Positions 35,576-44,069 of a stretch of 64,000 nt of DNA are shown one piece after another; positions within the stretch are counted from its first letter, which is position 1, and the number at the start of each line of letters is the position of its first letter. A program made the translations under genes and the position numbers. The stretch is from positions 1-64,000 of the forward strand of contig JBHJNQ010000026.1 in assembly GCA_050330635.1 (NCBI GenBank). The letters run 5' to 3'. A model generated the notes under the pieces. The model ran no database searches, was not told the origin of the DNA, and saw nothing but the letters and a program-made list of their open reading frames with translations. Source of the stretch: CADEDH01 sp050330635 (GTDB lineage Bacteria > Actinomycetota > Acidimicrobiia > Acidimicrobiales > SZUA-35).

Positions 35576-37396
35576 TCAGGTCGGGGGGGGCGTCGTGGCG
35601 GCGGCCCGCACGGCCAGCAGAGAGGCCACCGTCAGCAGTGTCAGGACGATGGCCACGCCACCGCCGGTGGCCGGTGGCCGATGGCCGGCCGGAAGCCGAT
35701 CCGAGGCCGGGAGCAGCGCCTGTTCCTGCCCGCCCGGGCCCGCTGCCGCCCCAGGGGCGAAGGCCAGCGTTGCCGGCCCTCCCCTGTCGGCCTCGGCGGT
35801 GACGACGGTGGTGGTGCCGCCGTCTCCGCTGGCCCCGGGGGGCGGGGAGGTCGTCGAACCGGGACCGGTCGGCCCGGCCGTGGCACCCGACGCGGCGGCG
35901 ACGTCGGCGGCCACCTCCGCCGGCCCGTCGGTTCCGGGGGCTGCGCCCCCGCTCCCGGTGCTGTCCGTCGGTGCCGCCGACGGAGCGGTTGTGGGGTCCG
36001 GCCAACTCGTCGGGGCGGGAGCCGGCGGGGTTGTGGGGGCGGGGGCGGCATTGAGAACCGTCGTCGTCGTCGGTGCCGGGGTGAGGTCGGGGGGCGGGGT
36101 CGACCCACCGGCCATGGACAGCGCGGACCCCGGCCCCCCGCCGTTGTCGGCCGAGCTGGCGACGCCGAGCGGTGGTGCCGGACCGACGAATGCGCCGGCT
36201 CCGACCACGATCTCGGCACTCGTCGCCTCCACTCCCCGGTTCCCGCTGGCCACGACGTTGGCCGCTCCCGAGGGGGTTCCCTCGGCCACCCAGCCCCGCG
36301 CCGTCCAGAAGGTGTTGTCCTCGATGCGGATCGGGTGGGGACCGAAGCTCTGCGTGGCCCTGATCCGGACGGCCCGGGCCTTCGAGGAATCGTTGCGGAG
36401 ACCCCAGATCCGATTGCCGATGATGTCGACGCCGCCGTGACCGACCCAGATCGCCCAGTCGTTCGATCCCGACACGCCCCCGAGGTTGACGTTCCAGATC
36501 AGGTTCCCCTCGATGCGGACCTGATCGAGCTGATAGGGATGGGGATTGGGCGTGTGGTTGACGTAGTGGGCCGAGATGGCCCCGCCGTCGATGGGGGCCA
36601 GATCGTGGATGCGGTTGCCGCTGATCGTGATGTTGCGGGTCCCCGGTTTCACGTCGATGCCCTCGGCCCCCGTCAGGGAGATGTCGTTGTTGCGGATGAC
36701 GACATCCGACGTGACGTCGACCCATTCCACCGAGCCGTGGCCCAGGTAGATCCCTTCGCCGTAGCGGGCGATCGACGATCCGGTGGACGTGACCGTGTTG
36801 CCCTCGATGAGCCCGTGTCGGCTCGGAGCGTGCGTGTCCCAGTGTCCACCGAAGTGGATGCCGGCGTGGCCGGTGCTCGTGACTACGTTGCCGGCGATCC
36901 GGACCGGCGCCCCGGCGGCACCGCGGCACTGGAGGCAGCGGATGCCGAACTGGGCGTTTCGGACCCGCACCCCGACGACGTGGATGTGATCGGCGGCCAC
37001 GACGTCGAGCGCTCCGGCGCCGCTGTTCTGGTTCCCGGGGTCGATCCACACCCCGGGGGCGGCCGTTATCACGATCGGGGCCGCCGCCGTTCCGTCCCCT
37101 CCGCTGCCGGTCGACCCGTCGTTGTCACCCCGGTAGACCAACCGGGCGTCGATGGTCGATGTCAGCCGGATGACGTCCCCGGGAGCGGCGGCGGAGACGG
37201 CGGCGTTCCACTCGGCCAGCGATCCCACTTGATGGGTCGTGGCCCCGACGCCGGGCACCGGCTCGGGTCCGGGCGCACGATCGCCGCCGCCGTCGCTCCG
37301 GCCGAGGATGACGGAGACGAGCATGGTGGCCACAACGAAGCACAGGAGAAGGGCCGCGGTGGCCACACGACGGTGGTGGGACAGGCGCCGGGCCAT
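35576..37396 (-). CDS. Surface-anchored parallel beta-helix protein with PPATG C-terminal signal
   Basis: The 606-residue exported protein has a signal helix TAALLLCFVVATMLVSVIL and a right-handed beta-helix domain to ~residue 400 with rungs such as HGLIEGNTVTSTG, DVVIRNNDISLTG, NITISGNRIHDL and QVRIEGNLIWNV. A ~150-residue Pro/Thr/Ala/Gly linker follows. The C-terminus reads PPATGGG (574-580), then a membrane helix and one Arg, resembling a sortase LPXTG signal with Pro in place of Leu; the terminal segment lacks the usual basic cluster. It probably spans or is linked to the wall and acts on polysaccharide outside. No sortase gene is in the window. Confidence 0.8.
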   Translation of the reverse strand: MARRLSHHRRVATAALLLCFVVATMLVSVILGRSDGGGDRAPGPEPVPGVGATTHQVGSLAEWNAAVSAAAPGDVIRLTSTIDARLVYRGDNDGSTGSGGDGTAAAPIVITAAPGVWIDPGNQNSGAGALDVVAADHIHVVGVRVRNAQFGIRCLQCRGAAGAPVRIAGNVVTSTGHAGIHFGGHWDTHAPSRHGLIEGNTVTSTGSSIARYGEGIYLGHGSVEWVDVTSDVVIRNNDISLTGAEGIDVKPGTRNITISGNRIHDLAPIDGGAISAHYVNHTPNPHPYQLDQVRIEGNLIWNVNLGGVSGSNDWAIWVGHGGVDIIGNRIWGLRNDSSKARAVRIRATQSFGPHPIRIEDNTFWTARGWVAEGTPSGAANVVASGNRGVEATSAEIVVGAGAFVGPAPPLGVASSADNGGGPGSALSMAGGSTPPPDLTPAPTTTTVLNAAPAPTTPPAPAPTSWPDPTTAPSAAPTDSTGSGGAAPGTDGPAEVAADVAAASGATAGPTGPGSTTSPPPGASGDGGTTTVVTAEADRGGPATLAFAPGAAAGPGGQEQALLPASDRLPAGHRPPATGGGVAIVLTLLTVASLLAVRAAATTPPPT

Positions 37397-37491
37397 TCCT
37401 GGACATCGACACCGGCCGGCAGCCGCTTTAGCTCGGGGCCCGGTTCAGGGAGGACTGGCCCCTCCGGCGCCCCTACGGCGGTCACGGGAAC

Positions 37492-38808
37492 TCAGGAGAC
37501 GGGCAGCCGGAGCGGTGGAGGGACGGGGAAGGCGGCGTCCTGCTCGGCCCTGAGGCCGTCGACGAGCCGCCCGGCCGGCACCTGGACGTCGTCGTAGGTG
37601 ATCGCCGCGTCCTTCGGCACATCGCGCACGAGGGTACAACCCTCGGCCAGGCCCATCGGCAGGAGCCGCTCGTAGCGGGTGACGTCGTGGCGCTCACACA
37701 GGCCGTAGGTGTGGAAGCCGCCGAGCCCGTCGAGCGTCGTTCCCGAACGCAGGTCGGACTTGGCGATCGTGATGACATCGACCTGGGGACCGAACGTGGG
37801 CTCGATCGTGGCGTCGGCGAACAACACGGCCCTGGCCGCGGCGTTCGGCACCTCGAAGCTGCAGAGGTGGTAGGGCACGTAGAAGGAGTAGAGCGGCCCG
37901 TCGCCGAGCTTGCCGTACTTGAGGTAGAGGTGCTGCTGGGGGTCGTCGTGGACGGCGAAGACATAGACCCCGGGGCTGGGCCGGGTCCCGACGACGTAGT
38001 CGACGATGCCGCCCCTCTCCTCCAGCATGTCGAGGTCGTAGAAGCCGACGGCATCGTCGATGAAGCCGTCGAACTCGGGGCCGATCATGCCCCGTTGGGC
38101 CACGGTGAATCCGGTGGCATTGGCCACGACGGCCTGCTCGAAGGCGATCTTCGTGCCGTCGGCGAAGCTGGTGACCATCTCCGGGGTCTGGCCCCACTCG
38201 GCGGCGAACCGGGCCTGGGTGGCCGGCGTCCGGTAGTAGTCGAGCATGCCCTTGATGTTGCCGCAGACCAGCGGGCGGGCACCGATGCCGGTCACGAACC
38301 GGAACAGGTTCATCTGGACCCCGGGCTGGTCGCCGTCGCAACCGGTGTAGACCACGCCGGCGGCGTCGGCCCGCTGCTTGAACAGGGGCCCGATGACGCC
38401 GTCCAACTCGGCGTTGAGCATGACGACGTGCTTGCCGCCGTCGATGGCGTCGAGCACGATCGGCGCGGCGTGGAAGATCGTACCGGTCCCCTCGACCAGG
38501 CAGTCGATGAGGTCACAGTCGGTGGCCACCCTGTGGTCGTCGGTGTAGGCCGGCCGTCCCGCCTCGATGGCGGCGGTGAGCTCGGCCGGGGTCGTGACCT
38601 CGACGGGATCGTCGACGCCGGCCTCGGCGAAGCACCTGATGGCGTTGGCCGCGGTGCGGTTGACGATCACCGACAGCTCCATACCCCGGGTGTGTCGCAC
38701 CAGCCGATTGGCCATGCCGCGATTCATGAATCCGGCGCCGGTGACGGCCAGCCGGATCGGTCGACCCTCCTCGTGGCGCCTCTCGAGAGCCTTGTCGATG
38801 ATGATCAC
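37492..38808 (-). CDS. SAF-domain NAD(P)-dependent oxidoreductase (homoserine-dehydrogenase-like)
   Basis: The 438-residue protein opens with a short leader and a Rossmann fold (LAVTGAGFMNRGMANRLVR). A large middle domain includes GKHVVMLNAELDG and VYTGCDGDQPGVQ. The C-terminal ~60 residues are an SAF domain (LPMGLAEGCTLVRDVPKDAAIT and VPAGRLVDGL), as in sialate/antifreeze-like proteins. Related genes sit in polysaccharide clusters beside RmlC-like epimerases, but the reaction is not established. The GTG start overlaps the stop of the RmlC-like gene (GTGA), so the two act together. Confidence 0.8.
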   Translation of the reverse strand: MIIIDKALERRHEEGRPIRLAVTGAGFMNRGMANRLVRHTRGMELSVIVNRTAANAIRCFAEAGVDDPVEVTTPAELTAAIEAGRPAYTDDHRVATDCDLIDCLVEGTGTIFHAAPIVLDAIDGGKHVVMLNAELDGVIGPLFKQRADAAGVVYTGCDGDQPGVQMNLFRFVTGIGARPLVCGNIKGMLDYYRTPATQARFAAEWGQTPEMVTSFADGTKIAFEQAVVANATGFTVAQRGMIGPEFDGFIDDAVGFYDLDMLEERGGIVDYVVGTRPSPGVYVFAVHDDPQQHLYLKYGKLGDGPLYSFYVPYHLCSFEVPNAAARAVLFADATIEPTFGPQVDVITIAKSDLRSGTTLDGLGGFHTYGLCERHDVTRYERLLPMGLAEGCTLVRDVPKDAAITYDDVQVPAGRLVDGLRAEQDAAFPVPPPLRLPVS

Positions 38809-39365
38809 GTCCAGCCTCCAAACCGGTCGGCGCCGTCGTCAGACAGTAGCGGCCACGTACGGTCCTTCTCCGACATCATCGTGACCGGGTGGGGCCAGAC
38901 CAGCCCGAGGTCCGGGTCGTCGAACCGCAGACCGACCTCGTGACCGGGGGCATACGGCACGCTGACCTGGTAGAACACGTCGGTGTCGTCGACGAGGGTC
39001 TGATAGCCGTGGGCGAATCCCCGCGGTACGTAGAGGGCCCGCCGGTCGTCGGCGCTCAGCTCGACGCCGAACGAACGCCACCGGGTCGGCGAGCCGGGCC
39101 GGCAGTCGACCACCACGTCGTGCACGGCGCCCCGGGTGCAACGCACCAGCTTGACCTCCGCCGCCGGAGGCAACTGGAGGTGCATGCCCCGGAGGGTTCC
39201 GGCCCGGGGATTGTGGCTCATGTTGGCCTGGGCCTCGATTGGCTCGAGGCCGTGGGCCGCCAACTCGTCCCGGCAGTACGAACGGGCGAAGAAGCCGCGC
39301 TCGTCCTCGATCGGTTGGATTTCGATCAACCAGACGCCGGGTAGTTCCGTCTCGGTGAACCTCAT
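38805..39365 (-). CDS. rfbC: RmlC-like sugar-nucleotide 3,5-epimerase
   Basis: The 186-residue cupin enzyme epimerises a 4-keto-6-deoxy sugar nucleotide at C3 and C5. It has DERGFFARSYCRDEL, QANMSHNPRAGTLRGMH with the catalytic His, GAVHDVVVDCRPGSPT, and VPRGFAHGYQTL, with a further Tyr in DVFYQVSVPY. RmlA, RmlB and RmlD are absent from the window while CDP-sugar enzymes are present, so the substrate may be CDP-linked rather than dTDP-linked. Coupled to the SAF oxidoreductase gene by GTGA. A 271-base gap separates it from the divergent Wzc-like gene. Confidence 0.87.
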   Translation of the reverse strand: MRFTETELPGVWLIEIQPIEDERGFFARSYCRDELAAHGLEPIEAQANMSHNPRAGTLRGMHLQLPPAAEVKLVRCTRGAVHDVVVDCRPGSPTRWRSFGVELSADDRRALYVPRGFAHGYQTLVDDTDVFYQVSVPYAPGHEVGLRFDDPDLGLVWPHPVTMMSEKDRTWPLLSDDGADRFGGWT

Positions 39366-39636
39366 GGTGCTCCTTGTCGCCGTGACGCCACGGTCTGCTA
39401 CGGGTCGGCGATGCGGAGAGGATAGGGCGACCAGCGGACGAGCGGGCGCCGGTGGAACAGCCCACGTCGGTCTGGGTACATCCCCTGCTCGGGGGGTTGT
39501 GGCGCCCGACGAACGACGGTGCTGACTAGAGTTGCGCCGACGGGCGAGAACGAGTCGTTACGCCCGCCGACCCGCCGCATCCACAGGGGAACACCACTGT
39601 GCTCAGTCCGCCACCCCGACACGGGGATCCGTTGTC

Positions 39637-41346
39637 ATGACCGCCGACGCGCGATTCGACGACGAGCTGGAGCTCACCGACTATCTCCGCATCCTCCGCC
39701 GCCGGTGGGTGTGGATCACTGCGGTCTCGGCCACGGTGATGGTCCTGGCCGTGGTCGTGACCCTGACCCAGGCCCCCCGGTACACGGCCACCGCCCAGGT
39801 CAGCCTGGGCAACTCGGCGGCCCAGGAGGCCATCCAGGGCAATCTGTTCGTCAATGTGCCCTCGGCGTCACGCGAGCTGTCGAACGAGGTCAATCTGGCG
39901 CTGTCCGACGCCGTGACCTCGGAGGTCGCGGCCCAACTGGGTTTCGAGCCCGACGTCGCCGTCAGCGCCGACGGTGAGGCCGATGCCATCCTCTTCACCG
40001 CCACTGCGGCCGAGGGGACCGACGCCGCCCGTCACGCCAACACGTGGGCTCAGATCTACGTCGACACCAAGCGGAGCGACGCCGCCGACAGCATCGACGA
40101 CGCCATCGAGGCCTTCGACACCGACCTGGCCGACCTCCGAGCCGAACGCCAGACCCTCCGCCAGCCCCTCGACGAGCTCGAGGACCGGCTGACCACCACC
40201 ACGGGCGACGACGAGCGGGCCCGACTCGAGGCCCAGGTGACACGCCTGCGGGCCGACCTGGAGACCGAGCTCGAGCTGATCGACGTCAGGGTCCAGGCGG
40301 TGGCCCAGAGCATCACCAATCTCGAGCTCAACCGCCGCTTGGCGTCGACCGGCACGGCCCGCGTCGTGCAGGTGGCGGCTCCGCCCCAGGAAGCGGTCAA
40401 CGCCTCGCTGGCCCGCAACCTGGTGCTGGCGACCATCGTCGGTTTGATCCTGGGGGCCGCCGCCGCCCTGCTGGCCGAGAACCTCGACCGGACGATCAAG
40501 GCCACCGAAGACGTATCCGCCCTCGGCCTCCCGGTCCTGGGCGGCATCCCCCTCCCGTCGCGCACGATCCCCGACTCGGAGCTGGCCCTGGCCACCATGC
40601 GCCACACCGGGACCCCGATGGCGGAGGCCTATCAGAAGGTGCGGACGGCGGTCGAGTTCGCCCTGCTGGGCCGCGAGATCAACTCGCTCCTGATCACGAG
40701 CCCCAACCAGTCCGAGGGCAAGACGACGCTGTCGACCAACCTGGCCTGGGCCATGAGCGCCGTCGACCACCGGGTGGCCCTGGTCGACGTCGACTTCCGG
40801 CGACCGCGTATCCACCAGGTGTTCAACTGCCATCCGGAGCCCGGCCTGTCCGACAACCTGCTCTCCGGCACGCCCCTGACCCAGCTCGCCCTCCGGGTCG
40901 ACGAGGCCGGGAGCCGCAACCTGATCGTGATCCCGACCGGCACCCAACCGCCGAGCCCGGCCGACTTCGTCGCCTCCCCCGCCTTCACCTCCCTCATTCG
41001 CAACATCGAGGCGGAGGCCGATCTGGTCGTGCTCGACGCACCGCCCGTGCTGCCCGTGTCCGACGCCCTGTCGATCGGACGGCAGGTCGACGCCGTGATC
41101 CTCGTCGTGATGGCCGGCCAGACGACGCGCGACGAACTGTTGACCACGTTCGAGAACCTGCGCCAGGTCGGGGCCGACGTGATCGGCGTCTGTGTCGTCG
41201 GGGTGAAGGCGTCGCCCGGTTCCTACGACCTCTACGAGCCCACGGCCGAACGCCGCCGCCGTCGCCGCCGGGGACGATCCGGTGGGGACCGACGGGTGGT
41301 CGACGTTCGCGACCCCGCTCCCGGCGCCCTGTCGCTGCCGAGCTGA
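39637..41346 (+). CDS. Wzz-type copolymerase fused to BY-kinase-like ATPase, copy 2
   Basis: The 569-residue protein shares the layout of copy 1: Wzz N-terminus (LELTDYLRILRRRWVW, then a helix), a coiled-coil region (residues ~155-245), a second helix (VLATIVGLILGAAAALLA) and a cytoplasmic ATPase. Walker A is SPNQSEGKTTLS (Lys362), A' is LVDVDFRRPRI and Walker B is VVLDAPPV. The C-terminus has only YDLYEP and then a run of arginines, so the tyrosine cluster is minimal. ATG at 39637 is chosen; earlier frame is not Wzz-like. It heads the second assembly set. Confidence 0.88.
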   Translation: MTADARFDDELELTDYLRILRRRWVWITAVSATVMVLAVVVTLTQAPRYTATAQVSLGNSAAQEAIQGNLFVNVPSASRELSNEVNLALSDAVTSEVAAQLGFEPDVAVSADGEADAILFTATAAEGTDAARHANTWAQIYVDTKRSDAADSIDDAIEAFDTDLADLRAERQTLRQPLDELEDRLTTTTGDDERARLEAQVTRLRADLETELELIDVRVQAVAQSITNLELNRRLASTGTARVVQVAAPPQEAVNASLARNLVLATIVGLILGAAAALLAENLDRTIKATEDVSALGLPVLGGIPLPSRTIPDSELALATMRHTGTPMAEAYQKVRTAVEFALLGREINSLLITSPNQSEGKTTLSTNLAWAMSAVDHRVALVDVDFRRPRIHQVFNCHPEPGLSDNLLSGTPLTQLALRVDEAGSRNLIVIPTGTQPPSPADFVASPAFTSLIRNIEAEADLVVLDAPPVLPVSDALSIGRQVDAVILVVMAGQTTRDELLTTFENLRQVGADVIGVCVVGVKASPGSYDLYEPTAERRRRRRRGRSGGDRRVVDVRDPAPGALSLPS

Positions 41347-41363
41347 CCGAACGCGGGGCTGCC

Positions 41364-41480
41364 GTGGCCCAATCCCCGACCCACAAGCTCGACCCAGCCT
41401 CGTCGACGCCGATCGACACCCGTGAGCAGAACCCCCCAAGCGGCCCGCCCTACCCCTGGTTCGCCCACGAGCAGTGGTAG
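41364..41480 (+). CDS. Possible 38-residue small protein
   Basis: A GTG-started frame lies between the Wzc-like gene and the priming transferase and encodes 38 residues, ending GPPYPWFAHEQW. About 34 of 38 codons end in G or C, similar to neighbouring real genes. There is no clear Shine-Dalgarno, hydrophobic segment or known family. It may be a genuine small protein or the chance result of high GC. Confidence 0.3.
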   Translation: MAQSPTHKLDPASSTPIDTREQNPPSGPPYPWFAHEQW

Positions 41481-41527
41481 AACGGTAGCTTCACGACGGG
41501 CAGCAGCTGAGGGCGCACGATGGAACC

Positions 41528-41533
41528 GAGGAG
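41528..41533 (+). promoter_or_regulatory. Ribosome binding site fixing a TTG start
   Basis: GAGGAG lies six bases before the TTG at 41540 and supports this rare start for the priming transferase. No ATG or GTG with a comparable site was seen nearby. Confidence 0.6.
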
Positions 41534-41539
41534 CCTCTT

Positions 41540-43114
41540 TTGACGAGAACTCCAAGCCCGCACCTCAGCCAGCTCGCGCTCGATCTCGTCCTGATCACGG
41601 TCGGATGGACGGGAACGCTGATCGCCGCTGGCATCACCGACGAGTTCAAGCGTTCCGATGCCCGCTCGATCGTCATGACGATGATCGCCGTGATGACGAC
41701 GCTGGTGCTGATGGAGCGGCGGGGCCTCTACGCCGGCCGTCCCGCCCTGCCCCGGACCGAGGAGATCTCCCGCGTCTTCGTCGCCGTGCTGGCCGGGGCC
41801 TCCGCCATCGCCGTGTCGGCCGCCTTTCTCAACTGGCACATCGGTGCCCGCGAGCTCCTGATCGGCTCCGTCGGCGTCTTCACGGCCCGCACCCTCCTCC
41901 GGGGCCTGATCCGGGCAGTGGCGGCGGAGTTGCCGGGGTTCTCCCATCCGGAGCGGATCGTGGTCGTCGGCACCGGTGACGAGGCCCGGGAGCTGGTCGA
42001 GCTCATCACCGACCATCCCGAGTCGCGCTTCGCAGTGGCCGGGGTCGTCGGCAACCTCTCGGTGGCCGAGCGCAGCGGTCTGATCGAGCACTGGATCGGC
42101 CCCACCAGCCGGCTCATCGAGCTGATCCACCAGCACGAGGCGACGGGGGCCATCGTGACCGCCACCGGCTTCCGGGGTGAGCAGTTCCGGGCCATCACCC
42201 GCGAGCTGTTCCAATCGGGCTACGACGTCCACTTGACCACCGGCATCAGCCGGCTCGGCGCCGGCCGCTTCGACATCCGTTCCCTGTCGCACGAGCCCCT
42301 GGTGGTCATGGAGCGCAACTCCGTCCGGCGGTCGCATCTCTGGGCCAAGCGCCTCCTCGACGTCGTCGGCGCCTCGCTCATCCTCATCGTCACCTCGCCC
42401 CTCATGGCGCTGACCGCTTTGCTGATCTGGCTCGAGGACCGTGGCCCGATCGTCTACGCCTCGGCCCGCACCGGGCGGAGCAGCGAGCCGTTCAAGATGT
42501 ACAAGTTTCGGTCGATGGTGGTCGACGCCGAGGCCCTCAAGGCGTCGATGGCGGGCAACAACGAACGCACGGGGCCGTTGTTCAAGGTGTCGAACGATCC
42601 CCGCATCACCCGTATCGGCCGCATCATCCGGGAGACCTCGATCGACGAGTTGCCCCAACTCCTCAATGTCGTGCGCGGCGACATGAGCCTCGTCGGCCCC
42701 CGTCCCGCCCTTCCGGAGGAGGAGGCCCAGTTCGACGAGGAGCTGCGTGACCGCTCGGAGGTACGGCCCGGCATCACCGGGTTGTGGCAGGTCGAAGCCC
42801 GCTCCAACGCCGCCTTCAACGCCTACCGACGACTCGACCTCCACTATGTGGAGAACTGGACGCTGTGGCTCGACCTGCGCATCCTGCTGGCCACCGCCGA
42901 GCAGGTGATCGTCACCCTCACCCTGCTCCCCCTGCGGGTGTTCCGCCGCGGTGGCGACAACGACGCCATCGCCGCCCAATCCCGGCCGGTGGCCTCGTTC
43001 CAGAGCCCGAACGATGCCGACGTCGTCATCGACCTTCGCCACCGCAGCCGGGTCCGACTGGTGGCGGCCGAGTCGGAGACCATGGCCGACCTGCGGACCG
43101 GTCGCGACCGCTGA
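41540..43114 (+). CDS. Priming phosphoglycosyl transferase, long form (WbaP/WcaJ-like)
   Basis: The 524-residue protein has an N-terminal module with about four membrane helices, a Rossmann-like middle domain (ERIVVVGTGDEARELVELI), then a fifth hydrophobic segment (LLDVVGASLILIVTSPLM) and the sugar-phosphate transferase domain. Catalytic motifs are MYKFRSMVVDAE, RETSIDELPQLLNVV, MSLVGPRPALPEEEA and VRPGITGLWQV. It starts a second lipid-linked repeat unit, independent of the short transferase at 24746. The TTG start is backed by GAGGAG. A polar C-terminal extension of ~60 residues is unusual. Confidence 0.92.
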   Translation: MTRTPSPHLSQLALDLVLITVGWTGTLIAAGITDEFKRSDARSIVMTMIAVMTTLVLMERRGLYAGRPALPRTEEISRVFVAVLAGASAIAVSAAFLNWHIGARELLIGSVGVFTARTLLRGLIRAVAAELPGFSHPERIVVVGTGDEARELVELITDHPESRFAVAGVVGNLSVAERSGLIEHWIGPTSRLIELIHQHEATGAIVTATGFRGEQFRAITRELFQSGYDVHLTTGISRLGAGRFDIRSLSHEPLVVMERNSVRRSHLWAKRLLDVVGASLILIVTSPLMALTALLIWLEDRGPIVYASARTGRSSEPFKMYKFRSMVVDAEALKASMAGNNERTGPLFKVSNDPRITRIGRIIRETSIDELPQLLNVVRGDMSLVGPRPALPEEEAQFDEELRDRSEVRPGITGLWQVEARSNAAFNAYRRLDLHYVENWTLWLDLRILLATAEQVIVTLTLLPLRVFRRGGDNDAIAAQSRPVASFQSPNDADVVIDLRHRSRVRLVAAESETMADLRTGRDR

Positions 43115-43171
43115 GCGGGTCGTCCCCATCCTCGCTCGTCAAGGCTTCCTCTCACGAAGGGACCTCCTTTC

Positions 43172-43969
43172 TCACCACACCCTCCACGGCGCCTCGTCGG
43201 CCGCCCACATCTCGTTGAGGGCCGTGAACTCCCGGTAGGTGTCCATCCCCATCCAGAATCCGGTGTGGGGGAATAGGCCGAGCCGCTTCTCGTGGCTCAG
43301 CGACTGGACCGGGGCCTGCTCGAAGAAGTGGTCGTCCTGGTCGGTGGGGACGTAGTCGAGGAACCAGCTCCGGAAGGCGAAGAACCCGCCGGACACCCAT
43401 CCCTCGGACGGGGGCTTCTCGGCGAAGTTCGTCACGAGGTCGTCGGTGACACCCAGCTCGCCATAGCGCGACGTGGGGTGGACGCCGGTCACGAGGCCGC
43501 CAAGATCGGACTCGGCGAGCGTCCGGAGCTGACCGGCCAGGTCGACGTTGCCCAGACCGTCACCGTAGGTGACCATGAAGTAGTCGGTGTCGATCAGGTG
43601 CCCGACCTTGGCCAGCCGGCCGCCGGTTCCGGTGTGGAGCCCGGTGTCGACCAGCGACACCTCCCAGTCGTCGAGGTGGGAACGTGTCAGGTACTCGGTG
43701 GTGCCCCGACCGAAGCGCACGGTCATGTCGGACATCATCTCCTCGTAGCGGAGGAAGTACTGCTTGATGTCCCATGACTTGTACCCGAGGCAGAGGATGA
43801 ACCGGCGGAAGCCGTGGGCGCCGTAGAGCTTCATGATGTGCCACAGGATCGGCTGGTTGCCGATGGGGATCAGCGGCTTGGGAAGCTTCTCCGATGCCTC
43901 GCGGATGCGTGTGCCCTGGCCGCCACACAGGATGACGACGGGGATGTCGGACGGGTCCGGATGGGTCAT
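43172..43969 (-). CDS. rfbF: Glucose-1-phosphate cytidylyltransferase
   Basis: RfbF makes CDP-glucose from CTP and glucose-1-phosphate, the entry to CDP-deoxysugars. The 265-residue nucleotidyltransferase has VVILCGGQGTRIREASE, LPKPLIPIGNQPILWHIM, YGAHGFRRFILCLGYK and MVTYGDGLGNVD, all strongly RfbF-like. GFWMGMDTYRE closes the domain. The ATG at 43969 (MTHPD) is preferred over a TTG nine bases upstream. The next enzyme, CDP-glucose 4,6-dehydratase, is not in the window. Confidence 0.92.
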   Translation of the reverse strand: MTHPDPSDIPVVILCGGQGTRIREASEKLPKPLIPIGNQPILWHIMKLYGAHGFRRFILCLGYKSWDIKQYFLRYEEMMSDMTVRFGRGTTEYLTRSHLDDWEVSLVDTGLHTGTGGRLAKVGHLIDTDYFMVTYGDGLGNVDLAGQLRTLAESDLGGLVTGVHPTSRYGELGVTDDLVTNFAEKPPSEGWVSGGFFAFRSWFLDYVPTDQDDHFFEQAPVQSLSHEKRLGLFPHTGFWMGMDTYREFTALNEMWAADEAPWRVW

Positions 43970-44069
43970 GAGCGACAACCCTAGTGGTCCCTGGCGGGCA
44001 CTCCGGTGGAGCGTTGGCCACTTTGCCCACCCCGCTCACCCCCCCACCGCCGAGTGGCGACGGCGGAGG

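Noticed and set aside
34418..37597. Very long plus-strand open frame (over 1000 codons)
   Set aside because: It lies antisense to the well-supported epimerase and beta-helix genes, is of very skewed composition (Gly/Val/Arg-rich), has no recognisable domain, and is the expected shadow of high-GC coding DNA.
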